A DNA stretch of 64,000 nt from Deltaproteobacteria bacterium (GCA_029262415.1 JAJCZL010000067.1:1-64000), one strand, 5' to 3'. Shown: positions 16,616 to 26,797, numbered from the stretch's first letter. Translations and numbers: made by a program. Notes: generated from the letters alone by a model not told the origin.

Positions 16616-17497
16616 ATGAAGAACACTCAGCCAGGGATTCTCGCAGCTGTTCCTCGGTTGGCAAGATACCTGACCTTCTCCCTCGCGCCAGACTCAGACC
16701 CTAAGAAGGCTCTGACCGACCTGCGTGAGATCGCGGATGGAGACCAGGTCGTGGTGGGGCTTGGCAAGTCGTTGGTACTTGCCGTGGGAGTCGACCTCGC
16801 AGGCCTGCGCACCTTTCCTAGTTTTGCTGGTGCCGGCGTTGACGTAGCGTCTACTCCTTTCTCACTGTGGTGTTGGCTGAGAGGCGAAGACCGCGGCGAA
16901 CTCCTACATCAGACGAGATTGATCCGCAGCACGGTGGCCGGGACTTTTCGTTGCCACGGTGTAATCGACGCATTCCAGTACGGTCCGAGTCTGGACCTGA
17001 CCGGTTACGAAGATGGAACCGAGAATCCGAAGGGTGATGAGGCGGTTGAAGCCGCCATCGTCAAAGGCGCGGGAAAGGGTCTGGATGGGTCGAGTTTTGT
17101 AGCGGTCCAGCAATGGGTCCACGATCTCGATCGCTTCGAGTCGATGTCACGGGCAGATCAGGACAACAGCATAGGCCGGAGAAAGAGCGACAACGAGGAG
17201 CTCGCCGACGCCCCCGTTTCGGCACACGTGAAGAGGACGGCGCAAGAAAGCTTTGAGCCCGAGGCGTTTGTTCTCAGGCGTTCGATGCCTTGGGCAGACG
17301 CAACCAACGAAGGATTGGTGTTTGTCGCATTCGCAAAGAGTTTCGACGCCTTTGATGCTCTTTTACGACGCATGGTTGGCGCTGAAGACGGAATAACCGA
17401 CGCGTTGTTCAACTTCACCCGGCCGATCTCCGGCAGTTATTTTTGGTGTCCGCCTGTAGCTGAAGGGCGTCTTGATTTCACGGCTCTTGGTCTTTAG
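16616..17497 (+). CDS. Dyp-type (dye-decolorising) haem peroxidase
   Basis: 293 residues from ATG 16616, preceded by CGGAGAG. The Dyp hallmark GxxDG occurs as GYEDGTENP (about 130-138), supplying the distal Asp. A proximal haem-ligand His is at about 204 (SAHVKRTAQ), and a distal Arg lies in FVLRRSMPW. The form and length fit the YfeX-like B-type class, a cytoplasmic peroxidase acting on porphyrins, dyes or aromatics with H2O2. No signal peptide is present, and no encapsulin shell gene lies next to it, although B-type Dyps are often encapsulin cargo. Confidence 0.88.
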   Translation: MKNTQPGILAAVPRLARYLTFSLAPDSDPKKALTDLREIADGDQVVVGLGKSLVLAVGVDLAGLRTFPSFAGAGVDVASTPFSLWCWLRGEDRGELLHQTRLIRSTVAGTFRCHGVIDAFQYGPSLDLTGYEDGTENPKGDEAVEAAIVKGAGKGLDGSSFVAVQQWVHDLDRFESMSRADQDNSIGRRKSDNEELADAPVSAHVKRTAQESFEPEAFVLRRSMPWADATNEGLVFVAFAKSFDAFDALLRRMVGAEDGITDALFNFTRPISGSYFWCPPVAEGRLDFTALGL

Positions 17498-17809
17498 CGA
17501 ACCTGATGCGGGGCAGCCGCCGGCACCTTGACCTCCGGGCTGGATCGCAGCTCCCGCGTTTCGCGACCACCGTGTGACTTTCGTTTTGCTAATCGCTTCT
17601 CGGAATCGGGAAGCCAATAACCGGCGCAGCCCGAAAATCCCTACAACCAAGCAGATTCATCGGTGACGTCGGCGGCACGCTTTATGCAGCTAAGAAGAAG
17701 GTAACTAAACGCGCACGCTGTTGCTCGTCTTCGTAGGCCGCGGTGCCGACGCGTCAACGAGTCCGCCCGCTGCCGTTGCCGGTAGCAGAACGGCGGTGAT
17801 GGGGTCGCC
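17498..17809. other. Intergenic region, nothing recognised
   Basis: About 310 bases between the Dyp peroxidase and the dockerin-like gene. No gene, repeat, terminator or promoter could be supported. Confidence 0.4.
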
Positions 17810-18802
17810 ATGAAATACCTTGCAAGTTCAATAGTCGTCTGCGTTACTGTTTTTCTTGCAGGATCGAACCTCGCAGCCGGGGCGGGCGCGCCCCCTCCCC
17901 CCTCTCGCGTCATGCCCGACTCGACCAGCACCACGACGACGGCAGTTCATACAGAGAGTAGGGCATGTGGCGATCCGGTCAACGCAAGGGCCGGCGCGCC
18001 GCGCGTGATCAACACGACCGACGCGCTCTTCACGTTGCGCGTGGCAGTCGGCGCACAGGTCTGCGCACAATGCATATGTGACGTGAACGGCACGGGCGAC
18101 ATAACTGCCAGCGATGCGCTGCACATCCTGAGGCTGGCGATCGCGATCCCGATGGACTTGAACTGTCCGCGGTGCCCGGAGTGCGCCGTCACATTCGGCG
18201 TCACCGATGCCGACGAGTTCGAGGCACTGCAGTTCCGTGTCGACTACAGCGGCGTCGGCGGTGAGTTTGTCGGATCGGGGCCGATGCCGCCTGCGGGAGA
18301 CTTGGCATGCTCATGGGTAACCGATGGCGGTTCCGGGGTGCGCGATGACGAAACAACCTCGATGATGTCGGTTATCACCGCCCGAATCGTGGGACCCGCC
18401 GACGTAGCGGTGTGTCGGTTCGCCGCGGACGTCGGTGCTCTGTGGCCGCCTATCGCTGAGGACTTCTTGATCGATACGGTAAGCGAAGTACGCTTGAGCA
18501 GCCCACCGACTACAGGCGGGAGCAACGTCTGCGGTGCGCCGGTAACCGGGCTGAGTCCTCCCACCGCTGAAGACATGTACTTCGTGCTTGGCGTGTCGGT
18601 AGGCAGCGGAGGAGCGTGCGACGCGTGCGAGTGCGACGTGATCCGCGATGACAGAATCACCGGCAGCGACGCGCTCGCAATCCTAGCAGCGGCAATGGGC
18701 GAGCCTGTGACGTTGGCCTGCCCGCCATGCACCGGGCCACCGGGTGGTACCGGCGGCAGCACGACGGCGGAGGTTAGCATTTCAGAGATTACCTGCCAAT
18801 GA
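17810..18802 (+). CDS. Secreted protein with dockerin-like repeats
   Basis: 330 residues with an N-terminal signal peptide (MKYLASSIVVCVTVFLAGSNLAAG). Two related segments resemble type I dockerin EF-hand-like halves. The first, around residues 65-120, contains CDVNGTGDITASDALHILRLA. The second, around 250-305, contains CDVIRDDRITGSDALAILAAA. Both are preceded by a C-xx-C-x-C cluster and followed by a CPPC/CPRC pair. Between them is a domain of about 130 residues with no recognised family. Dockerins bind cohesins through Ca-loops, but no cohesin is in this window. The repeat layout is seen directly; the binding role is inference. Confidence 0.72.
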   Translation: MKYLASSIVVCVTVFLAGSNLAAGAGAPPPPSRVMPDSTSTTTTAVHTESRACGDPVNARAGAPRVINTTDALFTLRVAVGAQVCAQCICDVNGTGDITASDALHILRLAIAIPMDLNCPRCPECAVTFGVTDADEFEALQFRVDYSGVGGEFVGSGPMPPAGDLACSWVTDGGSGVRDDETTSMMSVITARIVGPADVAVCRFAADVGALWPPIAEDFLIDTVSEVRLSSPPTTGGSNVCGAPVTGLSPPTAEDMYFVLGVSVGSGGACDACECDVIRDDRITGSDALAILAAAMGEPVTLACPPCTGPPGGTGGSTTAEVSISEITCQ

Positions 18803-18899
18803 GAAAAGCCCGTAAGGGACGCTCTCTACACTAATAGCCCGTGCTTAGCGGTTCGTTACGCACGTTAGTCCGCCGTGAAACACGCAGAACCCCGCCGGC

Positions 18900-20306
18900 T
18901 TATACCAGCCCGCCGAAGGCCGCAGCCAGACGGTGCGGGAGTCCGCCAAAGCCCCCGTTGGACATGCATACAACCACGTCGCCGTCGCCGATCTCACCGA
19001 CAAGCCGTTGGTAGATTGCATCGGGACCGTCGGCAACCCACGCGTTGACGCCGGCGATCTCCAAGTCTTCGACAAGTTTGGCGGTAGACAACATCTCTTC
19101 GGGACGGAGAGGGTCGTTCTCTTTTGCGAAAACTTCGCTCAAGACGACGGCGTCGGCACCACCGAGCGCGTCTGCGAAACGCCGCTGGAACACCGCGCGC
19201 CTGCTGGTGTTTGAGCGCGGTTCGAACACAACGCGCAGCTTGCGCCCAGGGAAGCGCGCGCGCATCGACTTGATGGTCTCGGCGATCGCGGTGGGATGAT
19301 GTGCAAAGTCGTCAACAATCGAAATCCGCCCCTGCGTGAGCAGCTGTTGGCGGCGCGCGGCGCCACGGAACTCGGCCAATGCCTCTTTCGCACCTGTTAC
19401 ATCTACGCCGAGTTCGCGCAGCAGTGCGTATACCGCCAAGCCGTTGAGCAGATTCATTTCGCCGAAGGTACCGAGACGAAGCTCGTCTTCGGGCTTGTCG
19501 TTGTAAAGAATGGCCGCGCGCGAGCCGTCGGCATCAGCATACACACCGGTTATACGGAACTTGCAGTTTTCGCCCGTTCCGTAGGTCACCAAGCAGCCCT
19601 GCCCTGCGCCGGTGACAGTAGACATGAGGTCTCGCGCATCTCCGCAACAAACAAGCGGCGCACCAGCGGGAATGATACCTGCGAGCTTGCGAAACGAACT
19701 CTTTACGTGGTCAAGGTCGGTGTAGATATCGGCGTGGTCGAACTCCAGACTGGTAACGATCGCTGCAGACGGTTGGTAGTGGAGGAACTTCGGACCTTTG
19801 TCAAAATAGGCCGAGTCGTACTCGTCGCCCTCGATCGCGAAGAACTCACCACCGCCGCGGTAAACCATACGACCGAGGTCTTCAACCAAGCCACCGACCA
19901 AGTAACCGGGATCCAGACCCGCGCCTTGCAGCGCACGGGCGAGCATCCCCGTGGTTGTTGTCTTCCCGTGAGTACCCGCGACCACCAACGAACGACGCCC
20001 GCTCAGGAAGAAGTGCGCGATCGCTTCAGGCAGCGACATCTTTTTGAGTCCCAGCCGCTCGACCTCTTCGGCTTCGGGGTTCACGCGTGGCACAGCGTTG
20101 CCGACGATTACGACGTCGGGCTTGTCGGCGACGTTAGCCGCAGCGAATCCCTGGATGACTTCGATACCCGCATCGGCGAGTACATTGCTCATCGGCGGAT
20201 ATGCGGCCTTGTCTGAACCTGTCACGCGGAACCCCGACTCTTTAAGGAGAACCGCCATCGGCGCCATCCCTACGCCGCAGATCGCGATCATGTGAATATG
20301 CTTCAT
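18900..20306 (-). CDS. mpl: UDP-N-acetylmuramate:L-Ala-gamma-D-Glu-meso-DAP ligase
   Basis: 468 residues, a full-length Mur-ligase family enzyme. It has the N-terminal Rossmann motif (HMIAICGVGMAPMA), the ATP P-loop (VVAGTHGKTTTTGMLA, near 110) and the C-terminal DDFAHHPTAI segment typical of the Mpl/MurC group. Mpl joins the recovered murein tripeptide L-Ala-D-Glu-DAP to UDP-MurNAc, bypassing MurC-E. It starts five bases after the serine hydrolase stop, making a three-gene recycling operon with the S66 LD-carboxypeptidase. The early MAPMAVLL rather than a MurC-type N-terminus supports Mpl over MurC. Confidence 0.93.
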   Translation of the reverse strand: MKHIHMIAICGVGMAPMAVLLKESGFRVTGSDKAAYPPMSNVLADAGIEVIQGFAAANVADKPDVVIVGNAVPRVNPEAEEVERLGLKKMSLPEAIAHFFLSGRRSLVVAGTHGKTTTTGMLARALQGAGLDPGYLVGGLVEDLGRMVYRGGGEFFAIEGDEYDSAYFDKGPKFLHYQPSAAIVTSLEFDHADIYTDLDHVKSSFRKLAGIIPAGAPLVCCGDARDLMSTVTGAGQGCLVTYGTGENCKFRITGVYADADGSRAAILYNDKPEDELRLGTFGEMNLLNGLAVYALLRELGVDVTGAKEALAEFRGAARRQQLLTQGRISIVDDFAHHPTAIAETIKSMRARFPGRKLRVVFEPRSNTSRRAVFQRRFADALGGADAVVLSEVFAKENDPLRPEEMLSTAKLVEDLEIAGVNAWVADGPDAIYQRLVGEIGDGDVVVCMSNGGFGGLPHRLAAAFGGLV

Positions 20307-20311
20307 TGGAT

Positions 20312-21514
20312 CTAAACCTCAGCGAAAACCGCATCGTGAAACTGCACGCGCAGCTCGTTGAACTTCTCGCGCGCGGTATCCCTGTGCACCCGATTGGTCA
20401 GCAGCACGACGTGCACACCGCGCTCGCGGTCGATCCAGACCGAGGTCCCGGTAAAACCCAAATGGCCGACCGCGCTGGCGGAAATCTTGGTTCCCGCGGT
20501 TGAGCCTGCGACCGACGGCGTATCCCAACCGAGCAACCAGGTTGCACCGGGCGGGCGGTTCGAAGTGTCGAAGCACGCCCGCACGACCTCGCCACGCAAC
20601 ACCCTGCCGTTGTCTTTCTCCGCTCCGACGAACTCGGCCGTAAGCCCGTGAACATCTCGTACGGTCGCGAACAAGCCGGCATGGCCGGCCACACCGCCCA
20701 TCGCGTACGCGTTGTCGTCATGAACGAAGCCGCGGACGGGCGTGCCGCGACCGATACTGTGGCCGCACGGCGCTGTCACGTCCGGGTCGATAACCCCGTC
20801 AACGTGTTTAGATACGGTGAGGCTTGCGGCCGCGTCAGGGTCGCGTGAGGGTACCAGCGGGACGAATGACGTCTCCCGCAGACGCAGCGGTTGAAAGATC
20901 CGCGTGCGAGCATATTCGTGCAACGGATGCTTGGTTACCAACTCGACGATGCGACCGAGCACGATGTAGCCGACGTCGCTGTATAACGCACGGGTCCCGG
21001 GCTGGGCCTGCAACTGCGCCGCGTCGGCCAATCGGTACACGGCACGCTTCCCTTGCTCGGTGCCGAAGAGCGGCGGCGCCACGGCCCCGGTCGCCTCGCG
21101 AACCTTCTGGATCTCAGCGACCGCCTCGTGAAACGGTAACCATGCAGGCAGCCCAGAACTGTGCCCCAATAGATGCCGCACGGTCACACGGGCCTTGTCA
21201 TGACCGGGTCCGGTCTGCGAGAACGAACGGAAGAAGTCGATAACCTGCGCATCAAGGTCGATAACACCCTCGGCTACCAGCGTCATGATGGAGGCCGCAG
21301 TCGCGAGCGGTTTAGTCAGAGAAGATAGGTCGTAGATCGTGTGCGGCCCGACCGGCATGTCGGCGTCACCTTCAAGTCCGAGTGTCCCCGTGTAGATCTC
21401 GGCAAGAACATCGGCACCACGCGCTACAATCGCAGCCGCGCCCGGAGTTAAGTCGTCGGAGACCGCCTTATCGAGCACAGCACGCGCGGCGCTGAACGCC
21501 TCGCCGGTACTCAT
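20312..21514 (-). CDS. Beta-lactamase-related serine hydrolase (class C-like)
   Basis: 400 residues. The SxxK motif occurs as SSLTK at about residue 65-69, the tyrosine motif as YSDVGY and the third motif as HLGFTGTS, all typical of the penicillin-binding-protein-like beta-lactamase/esterase superfamily. No signal peptide is seen, so it is probably cytoplasmic. Its ATG overlaps the ldcA stop by four bases (ATGA), and mpl follows after five bases. This context points to cleavage of a murein peptide or amide during cell-wall recycling rather than antibiotic resistance. The precise substrate is unknown. Confidence 0.87.
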   Translation of the reverse strand: MSTGEAFSAARAVLDKAVSDDLTPGAAAIVARGADVLAEIYTGTLGLEGDADMPVGPHTIYDLSSLTKPLATAASIMTLVAEGVIDLDAQVIDFFRSFSQTGPGHDKARVTVRHLLGHSSGLPAWLPFHEAVAEIQKVREATGAVAPPLFGTEQGKRAVYRLADAAQLQAQPGTRALYSDVGYIVLGRIVELVTKHPLHEYARTRIFQPLRLRETSFVPLVPSRDPDAAASLTVSKHVDGVIDPDVTAPCGHSIGRGTPVRGFVHDDNAYAMGGVAGHAGLFATVRDVHGLTAEFVGAEKDNGRVLRGEVVRACFDTSNRPPGATWLLGWDTPSVAGSTAGTKISASAVGHLGFTGTSVWIDRERGVHVVLLTNRVHRDTAREKFNELRVQFHDAVFAEV

Positions 21515-22446
21515 GCGGCGTGCGCCGACTCTAGCAGTTCAAGGTGACCGGCATCCGCGTCGAGTCGCACGCGGATGCCGAACGGCAGCACCACGTGATT
21601 CGAGAGGTGGCCGGCATCGAACCCGAACGTCACGGGAAACGAGAAACCCTCGAAAGCCTCGAGTGCAATCTCGCGCAGGATGTCCGGACCGGCGCCCGCG
21701 TCGCAGTCCTTCATCGCACCGAACACCACACCGGCGACCTCGTCGAATTTGCCTGCATGACGAAGATGCATCAGCATCCGATCGATCCGATAGGGCCGCT
21801 CGGCGATGTCTTCCAAAAAGAGCACACAACCGCGGGTGTCCACCGCCTCGGGCGTACCGAGCGTAGTAACGATCACCGACAGGCAGCCGCCGACGAGATT
21901 GCCATCGGCCTTTCCGCCTCGCCAGGCCACTCCGGTATCAGTGTCGTACCAGCCGTCCTCGCCGAACAAAAAACGCCGGAAGCGCTCGCGCGACTTTTCG
22001 GTCATCCGCGGTAGGTCAGTCGCAACCATAGGACCGTGGTAGGCGACCATCCCAGCCTCTTGAACGAAGCGGTTCAAGAGAATTGTGAGATCGGAAAACC
22101 CGACGAAGAGTTTCGGATTCGCGCGAACCAGGTCGAGATCGAGATGATCGCGGATGCGGACACTACCGTATCCGCCACGCACGCACAGCACTCCGCTGAC
22201 CTCCGGATCAGCGAACAGTTCATTCAACCGCTCGGCGCGCCAGAGGTCTTCACCGGCAAGGTAACGCTTCTCCGCGCAGCCGGGCAGGTCGCGAACCTTC
22301 AGCCCCCATGAGCGCAGCATGTCTGAGCCCTCGGCAAGACGCCCGGGATCGCATACGCCGGCGGGCGCGGCCAAGCCGACGGTATCGCCCGGCGAGAGGG
22401 CTCTGGGTTTTACGGGTGGCAGTTGCTGGCTCCAGGTCGGCGCCAT
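21511..22446 (-). CDS. ldcA: LD-carboxypeptidase, peptidase family S66
   Basis: 311 residues from ATG 22446, the start matching family length; the frame stays open to 22524, which would run into the control region. The S66 features are visible: the DTVGLAAPAG N-terminal strand, the nucleophile Ser in GGYGSVRI, GFSDLTILL, a Glu in LFLEDIAERPYRIDRM, and the C-terminal His in FDAGHLSNHVVLPFG. LdcA removes the terminal D-Ala from recycled murein tetrapeptide, giving the tripeptide that Mpl uses. First gene of the ldcA-hydrolase-mpl operon. Confidence 0.92.
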   Translation of the reverse strand: MAPTWSQQLPPVKPRALSPGDTVGLAAPAGVCDPGRLAEGSDMLRSWGLKVRDLPGCAEKRYLAGEDLWRAERLNELFADPEVSGVLCVRGGYGSVRIRDHLDLDLVRANPKLFVGFSDLTILLNRFVQEAGMVAYHGPMVATDLPRMTEKSRERFRRFLFGEDGWYDTDTGVAWRGGKADGNLVGGCLSVIVTTLGTPEAVDTRGCVLFLEDIAERPYRIDRMLMHLRHAGKFDEVAGVVFGAMKDCDAGAGPDILREIALEAFEGFSFPVTFGFDAGHLSNHVVLPFGIRVRLDADAGHLELLESAHAA

Positions 22447-22560
22447 CTGGGGCCGCGACCGGCCCTTAGAATAACGCACCCGACCGAGACGCGAAACACA
22501 ACGGTGACCGACTTTCGCGTTCACTTGAAAGAACGGTGCGAACAGCGGCTAAATACCCGC

Positions 22561-22839
22561 ATGGCTGACGGAATGCGTGTTATAGAGCAGATGGCTTCGC
22601 GGATCGCGAGCGCCGTGATCACCGGTGAGCCGCCCGCTGTCAAGGGAGACCCCGCCGAGATCGCGGCCGCTGTGAAGAGGGCGATTGTGACCAATCTCTC
22701 CGAGGAAGCGACGATCAACAAAGAAGCCGAGCGACTGCTCGATGCCATGCCCGAGGCCAACCGCCCGGGGATGGACAAGGACAAACTGCTCGCCGGTCTA
22801 CGCGAGCGCATCGCCAAGAAACGAGGTTTCGTACTGTGA
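22561..22839 (+). CDS. DUF507 family protein (first of a pair)
   Basis: 92 residues from ATG 22561. A GTG at 22504 would add 19 residues; the shorter start matches the length of the neighbouring paralogue, and neither has a strong ribosome site. The helical, charged sequence (MRVIEQMASRIASAVI at the start, LRERIAKKRGFVL at the end) fits the DUF507 family. The stop overlaps the start of the second DUF507 gene (22836), so the two are translationally coupled. DUF507 genes occur in such pairs in delta-proteobacterial lineages. No function is known. Confidence 0.75.
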   Translation: MADGMRVIEQMASRIASAVITGEPPAVKGDPAEIAAAVKRAIVTNLSEEATINKEAERLLDAMPEANRPGMDKDKLLAGLRERIAKKRGFVL

Positions 22840-23108
22840 AGAAACTGAGTGACGCCCGCATTGAAGCGATGGCCCTCGGCGTGGCCAAGCAACTTGAAGC
22901 CACCCCAGGCATCGAGATCCTCGACCGGGGCGCGGCAGTAAAAAACGCCGTAGCAGCGCTCAGCAAGATATTCCAAGGCGATCCCGAACTCGACAAGGCC
23001 GTGCGCGCGCGTATCGCGTCGCTCAGCCGCGGGGTCGAAGAAGGCAGCCGCGAATGGGATCTGCTCTACAGACAGTACTCCGACGAACTCGCCGCACGCC
23101 GCCGCTGA
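22836..23108 (+). CDS. DUF507 family protein (second of a pair)
   Basis: 90 residues, GTG start inside the last codons of the first DUF507 gene. It carries the most recognisable DUF507 feature, the C-terminal SLSRGVEEGSREWDLLYRQY segment. The rest is predicted helical with regularly spaced hydrophobic residues. The coupled pair suggests the two proteins form a heterodimer; this is inference. No enzyme motifs are present. Confidence 0.85.
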   Translation: MKKLSDARIEAMALGVAKQLEATPGIEILDRGAAVKNAVAALSKIFQGDPELDKAVRARIASLSRGVEEGSREWDLLYRQYSDELAARRR

Positions 23109-23355
23109 GGGAGTGCTGTCGGCAGACCCAAGCGCAAAACGCGGGGGACTACTGCAAGCAACTCGACGGGGGGTGAGCACGGAACGCGCCAGAGGTTCAC
23201 AAGCGCCATCGAGCGCTAGCGGATCTCGCCGCAAAGGCAGGCTCCGGCACTTGGCATCCGGGGGAGTTGAGCTGATACCGATACGGCTAGGGCTATCTCC
23301 CGCCGATCGCCGGGTCCGGTCAACGAACTCCCGGGTATGGGCGGAACGGGGGTCA

Positions 23356-23372
23356 GGCACGTTTTTTGTGCC
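23356..23372. repeat. Stem-loop GGCAC-T6-GTGCC, possible REP-like relic
   Basis: GGCAC (23356-23360) pairs with GTGCC (23368-23372) around a T-rich loop. The outer flanks, GGGGGTC at 23348-23354 and GACCC at 23386-23390, are also complementary but unevenly spaced. The form recalls the palindromic REP elements mobilised by Y1-type transposases, here decayed. It might act as a weak terminator for the DUF507 transcript instead. Confidence 0.4.
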
Positions 23373-23401
23373 GAAAAGCTACCTGGACCCTTATTTCTTG
23401 G

Positions 23402-23429
23402 TTGACAACCCAATCGCCGTGCTTAAGGT
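23402..23429 (+). promoter_or_regulatory. Possible sigma-70 promoter for groES-groEL
   Basis: A perfect TTGACA (23402-23407) is followed after 16 bases by TAAGGT (23424-23429), a poor -10. The leader to the groES ATG would be about 135 bases. Position supports it; the weak -10 keeps confidence low. Confidence 0.35.
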
Positions 23430-23571
23430 TCGGGTGGTTTACCGCATTAGGAAGCCCGGTACGTGGTCCGAGAAGGCCCGCTCCGGAGGCTACCTTCCGG
23501 ATTTCGGGGCTCGCCCTGACCGGTTTGGGCACAACCCGCATTGATAGATTTTCTAGGAGGCTAAGAAAGGA

Positions 23572-23865
23572 ATGGCAGTAAAAATTCGTCCGTTGCACGA
23601 CCGCATCGTGGTCCTTCGCGTCGATGAAGAAGAGGTCAGCTCCGGGGGGATTATCATCCCGGACTCGGCCAAAGAAAAACCCCAAGAGGGCAAGGTTGTC
23701 GCCGTCGGTAACGGCAAAATAGGCGACGACGGCAAAATCCAGAAGTTGGAGTTAAAGAAGGGTGACCGCATTCTCTTTAGCAAGTACTCGGGCAACGAGA
23801 TCAAAATCGACGGCGTCGAGCACCTGATCATGCGCGAGGACGACGTCCTCGGCATCCTCGAATAG
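23572..23865 (+). CDS. groES: Co-chaperonin GroES (HSP10)
   Basis: 97 residues of standard length, with TAGGAGG at 23554-23560 upstream. It begins [17 protein letters not shown] and continues through the mobile loop [15 protein letters not shown] to the end motif EDDVLGILE. GroES caps the GroEL ring and contacts it through the mobile loop IIIP. It lies 39 bases upstream of groEL in the usual bicistronic order. Confidence 0.98.
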   Translation: MAVKIRPLHDRIVVLRVDEEEVSSGGIIIPDSAKEKPQEGKVVAVGNGKIGDDGKIQKLELKKGDRILFSKYSGNEIKIDGVEHLIMREDDVLGILE

Positions 23866-25542
<1,677 letters not shown>

Positions 25543-25570
25543 TACTCCCCTCCTGGTCTAGTAAAGGCAC

Positions 25571-25608
25571 AACCCCCGGTCGTTAATATAGGCGGCCGGG
25601 GGTTTTTC
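25571..25608 (+). terminator. Rho-independent terminator of groESL
   Basis: AACCCCCGGTCG (25571-25582) pairs with CGGCCGGGGGTT (25593-25604) with one G-T pair, directly followed by a T-rich run. It lies 28 bases after the groEL stop. Confidence 0.9.
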
Positions 25609-25732
25609 GCTTCCGTTACCTAACCTTAAAGCTTAGAATGGCGCCGATGTTTACCCTTGATGCGATTTGCAACGGGGGGGAGCAAGTTACAAGACATCAG
25701 CTTAGCCCACCGATAAGAGGACTTAGTTACCA

Positions 25733-25978
25733 ATGGCTGTAAAGATTCGACTCGCACGACACGGGAGTAAGAAGCGCCCGTTTTACCGAATGGTAGTAGC
25801 GGATGAGCGTATGCCACGCGATGGCCGCAACCTAGCTGTTGTTGGTACCTACAACCCACTCACGGAGCCGGCTGAAGTGAAGCTTGATGGGGAGACGATC
25901 GGCGCATGGTTGAACAAGGGAGCGAAACCGACACCCACCGCAGCGAGGCTGATCAAACAAGCGGGGCTGTTGACTTAG
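25733..25978 (+). CDS. rpsP: 30S ribosomal protein S16
   Basis: 81 residues with the classic S16 start ([20 protein letters not shown]) and the motif VGTYNPL in the middle. A ribosome site AGAGGA lies about 12 bases before the ATG. First gene of the conserved rpsP-khpA-rimM-trmD-rplS block. ffh, which often precedes rpsP, is absent; groEL lies there instead. Confidence 0.98.
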   Translation: MAVKIRLARHGSKKRPFYRMVVADERMPRDGRNLAVVGTYNPLTEPAEVKLDGETIGAWLNKGAKPTPTAARLIKQAGLLT

Positions 25979-26001
25979 AGGCGTTAAGGGCCCAAGGAGC
26001 A

Positions 26002-26238
26002 GTGCTGAAGGAACTCCTCACGTTCCTGGCGCAGAACCTTGTAACCAATCCGGGGGCCGTTGAGGTCACCCAAGGCGAAAGTAACGACTCTGCCGTTCTT
26101 GAACTGCATGTCGATAAGCAAGACCTAGGTAGGGTCATTGGCAAGCAAGGACGTACCGCGAAATCCTTGCGAACGATTCTCAACGCGGCCGCATCTCGTG
26201 CAAACACCAAGGTCGTCCTCGAAATCGTCGAAGACTGA
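26002..26238 (+). CDS. khpA: KH-domain RNA-binding protein KhpA
   Basis: 78 residues from GTG 26002, chosen because AAGGAGC sits directly upstream and the length matches KhpA; the frame is open back into rpsP. The KH GxxG loop appears as VIGKQGRTAKSLRTIL, preceded by the beta strand ELHVDKQDLG. KhpA proteins bind RNA, often as a partner of KhpB/Jag. Position between rpsP and rimM is the widely conserved one. Confidence 0.93.
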   Translation: MLKELLTFLAQNLVTNPGAVEVTQGESNDSAVLELHVDKQDLGRVIGKQGRTAKSLRTILNAAASRANTKVVLEIVED

Positions 26239-26797
26239 CCAGAACGCGCTGATCCTGGTCGGCGAGGTTAGCAAAGTCCACGGCGTCCGTGGCGCATTCA
26301 TCGTTTCCGTCGACACGTCGATGAAGGATGTGCTGGCTCCCGGGACGCGTATCTACTTGGATTCTCGCGGCCGCCGTGGTCAGGATAAACACGCCCCTAA
26401 GATTTCGGACCTCACCCGATTGGAAATCGAGACTGTGAGCGGCCACGGCCCCGGACTCCGGGTAACGACCCGCGGTCTGGGCGATCGTAGCGCCGCCGAA
26501 GCCCTCATCGGTAGATTGGTTCTTATGCCTCGGGAGCAACTCCCCGACCCCGGTAACTCGACTTACTACGACGTTGACCTGATCGGTTTACGTGTGATCA
26601 CCGATCGCGGCGACGAGGTCGGCGAGCTGGCCGAAGTCCTGGGGACCAGCGCGAACGATGTCTACGTAGTTCGCACCACAGATGCCGGCGAGGTTCTGAT
26701 CGCAGCCGTTGCCGCGAACATACTCTCGGTCGATATCGCCGCGGGTAGCATCGTTGTTCATCACGAATGTGTACAGGATGCAGGGCAGCCGGCGTAG
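26198..26797 (+). CDS. rimM: 16S rRNA processing protein RimM
   Basis: 199 residues if started at GTG 26198. RimM homology begins only at about residue 20 ([16 protein letters not shown]), and no ATG, GTG or TTG lies between the khpA stop and that point, so the start is uncertain; a rare start such as CTG 26249 is possible. The C-terminal PRC-barrel shows [20 protein letters not shown]. RimM assists 30S maturation by binding ribosomal protein S19. It overlaps khpA by 41 bases if the GTG is used. Confidence 0.88.
   Translation: MQTPRSSSKSSKTDQNALILVGEVSKVHGVRGAFIVSVDTSMKDVLAPGTRIYLDSRGRRGQDKHAPKISDLTRLEIETVSGHGPGLRVTTRGLGDRSAAEALIGRLVLMPREQLPDPGNSTYYDVDLIGLRVITDRGDEVGELAEVLGTSANDVYVVRTTDAGEVLIAAVAANILSVDIAAGSIVVHHECVQDAGQPA

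Larger units (their letters stand above)
23109..23571. other. Long leader region of groESL
   Basis: No supported gene in about 460 bases. Visible items are a small stem-loop at 23356-23372, a possible sigma-70 promoter at 23402-23429 and a long leader down to groES. No CIRCE element (TTAGCACTC and its inverted copy) was found, so HrcA control through CIRCE is not supported by this sequence. Confidence 0.5.

Noticed and set aside
16616-17497. Encapsulin cargo system with the Dyp peroxidase
   Set aside because: No encapsulin shell gene is adjacent and no C-terminal targeting peptide was recognised.
19296-20216. 306-residue open frame antisense to mpl
   Set aside because: It mirrors the mpl coding sequence, has no family resemblance and no ribosome site; typical shadow frame in GC-rich DNA.
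23113-23544. 143-residue open frame upstream of groES
   Set aside because: No family, no ribosome site, and it includes a hairpin and a probable promoter.
23373-23571. CIRCE/HrcA operator before groES
   Set aside because: The 9-base inverted repeat TTAGCACTC/GAGTGCTAA was looked for and is not present.
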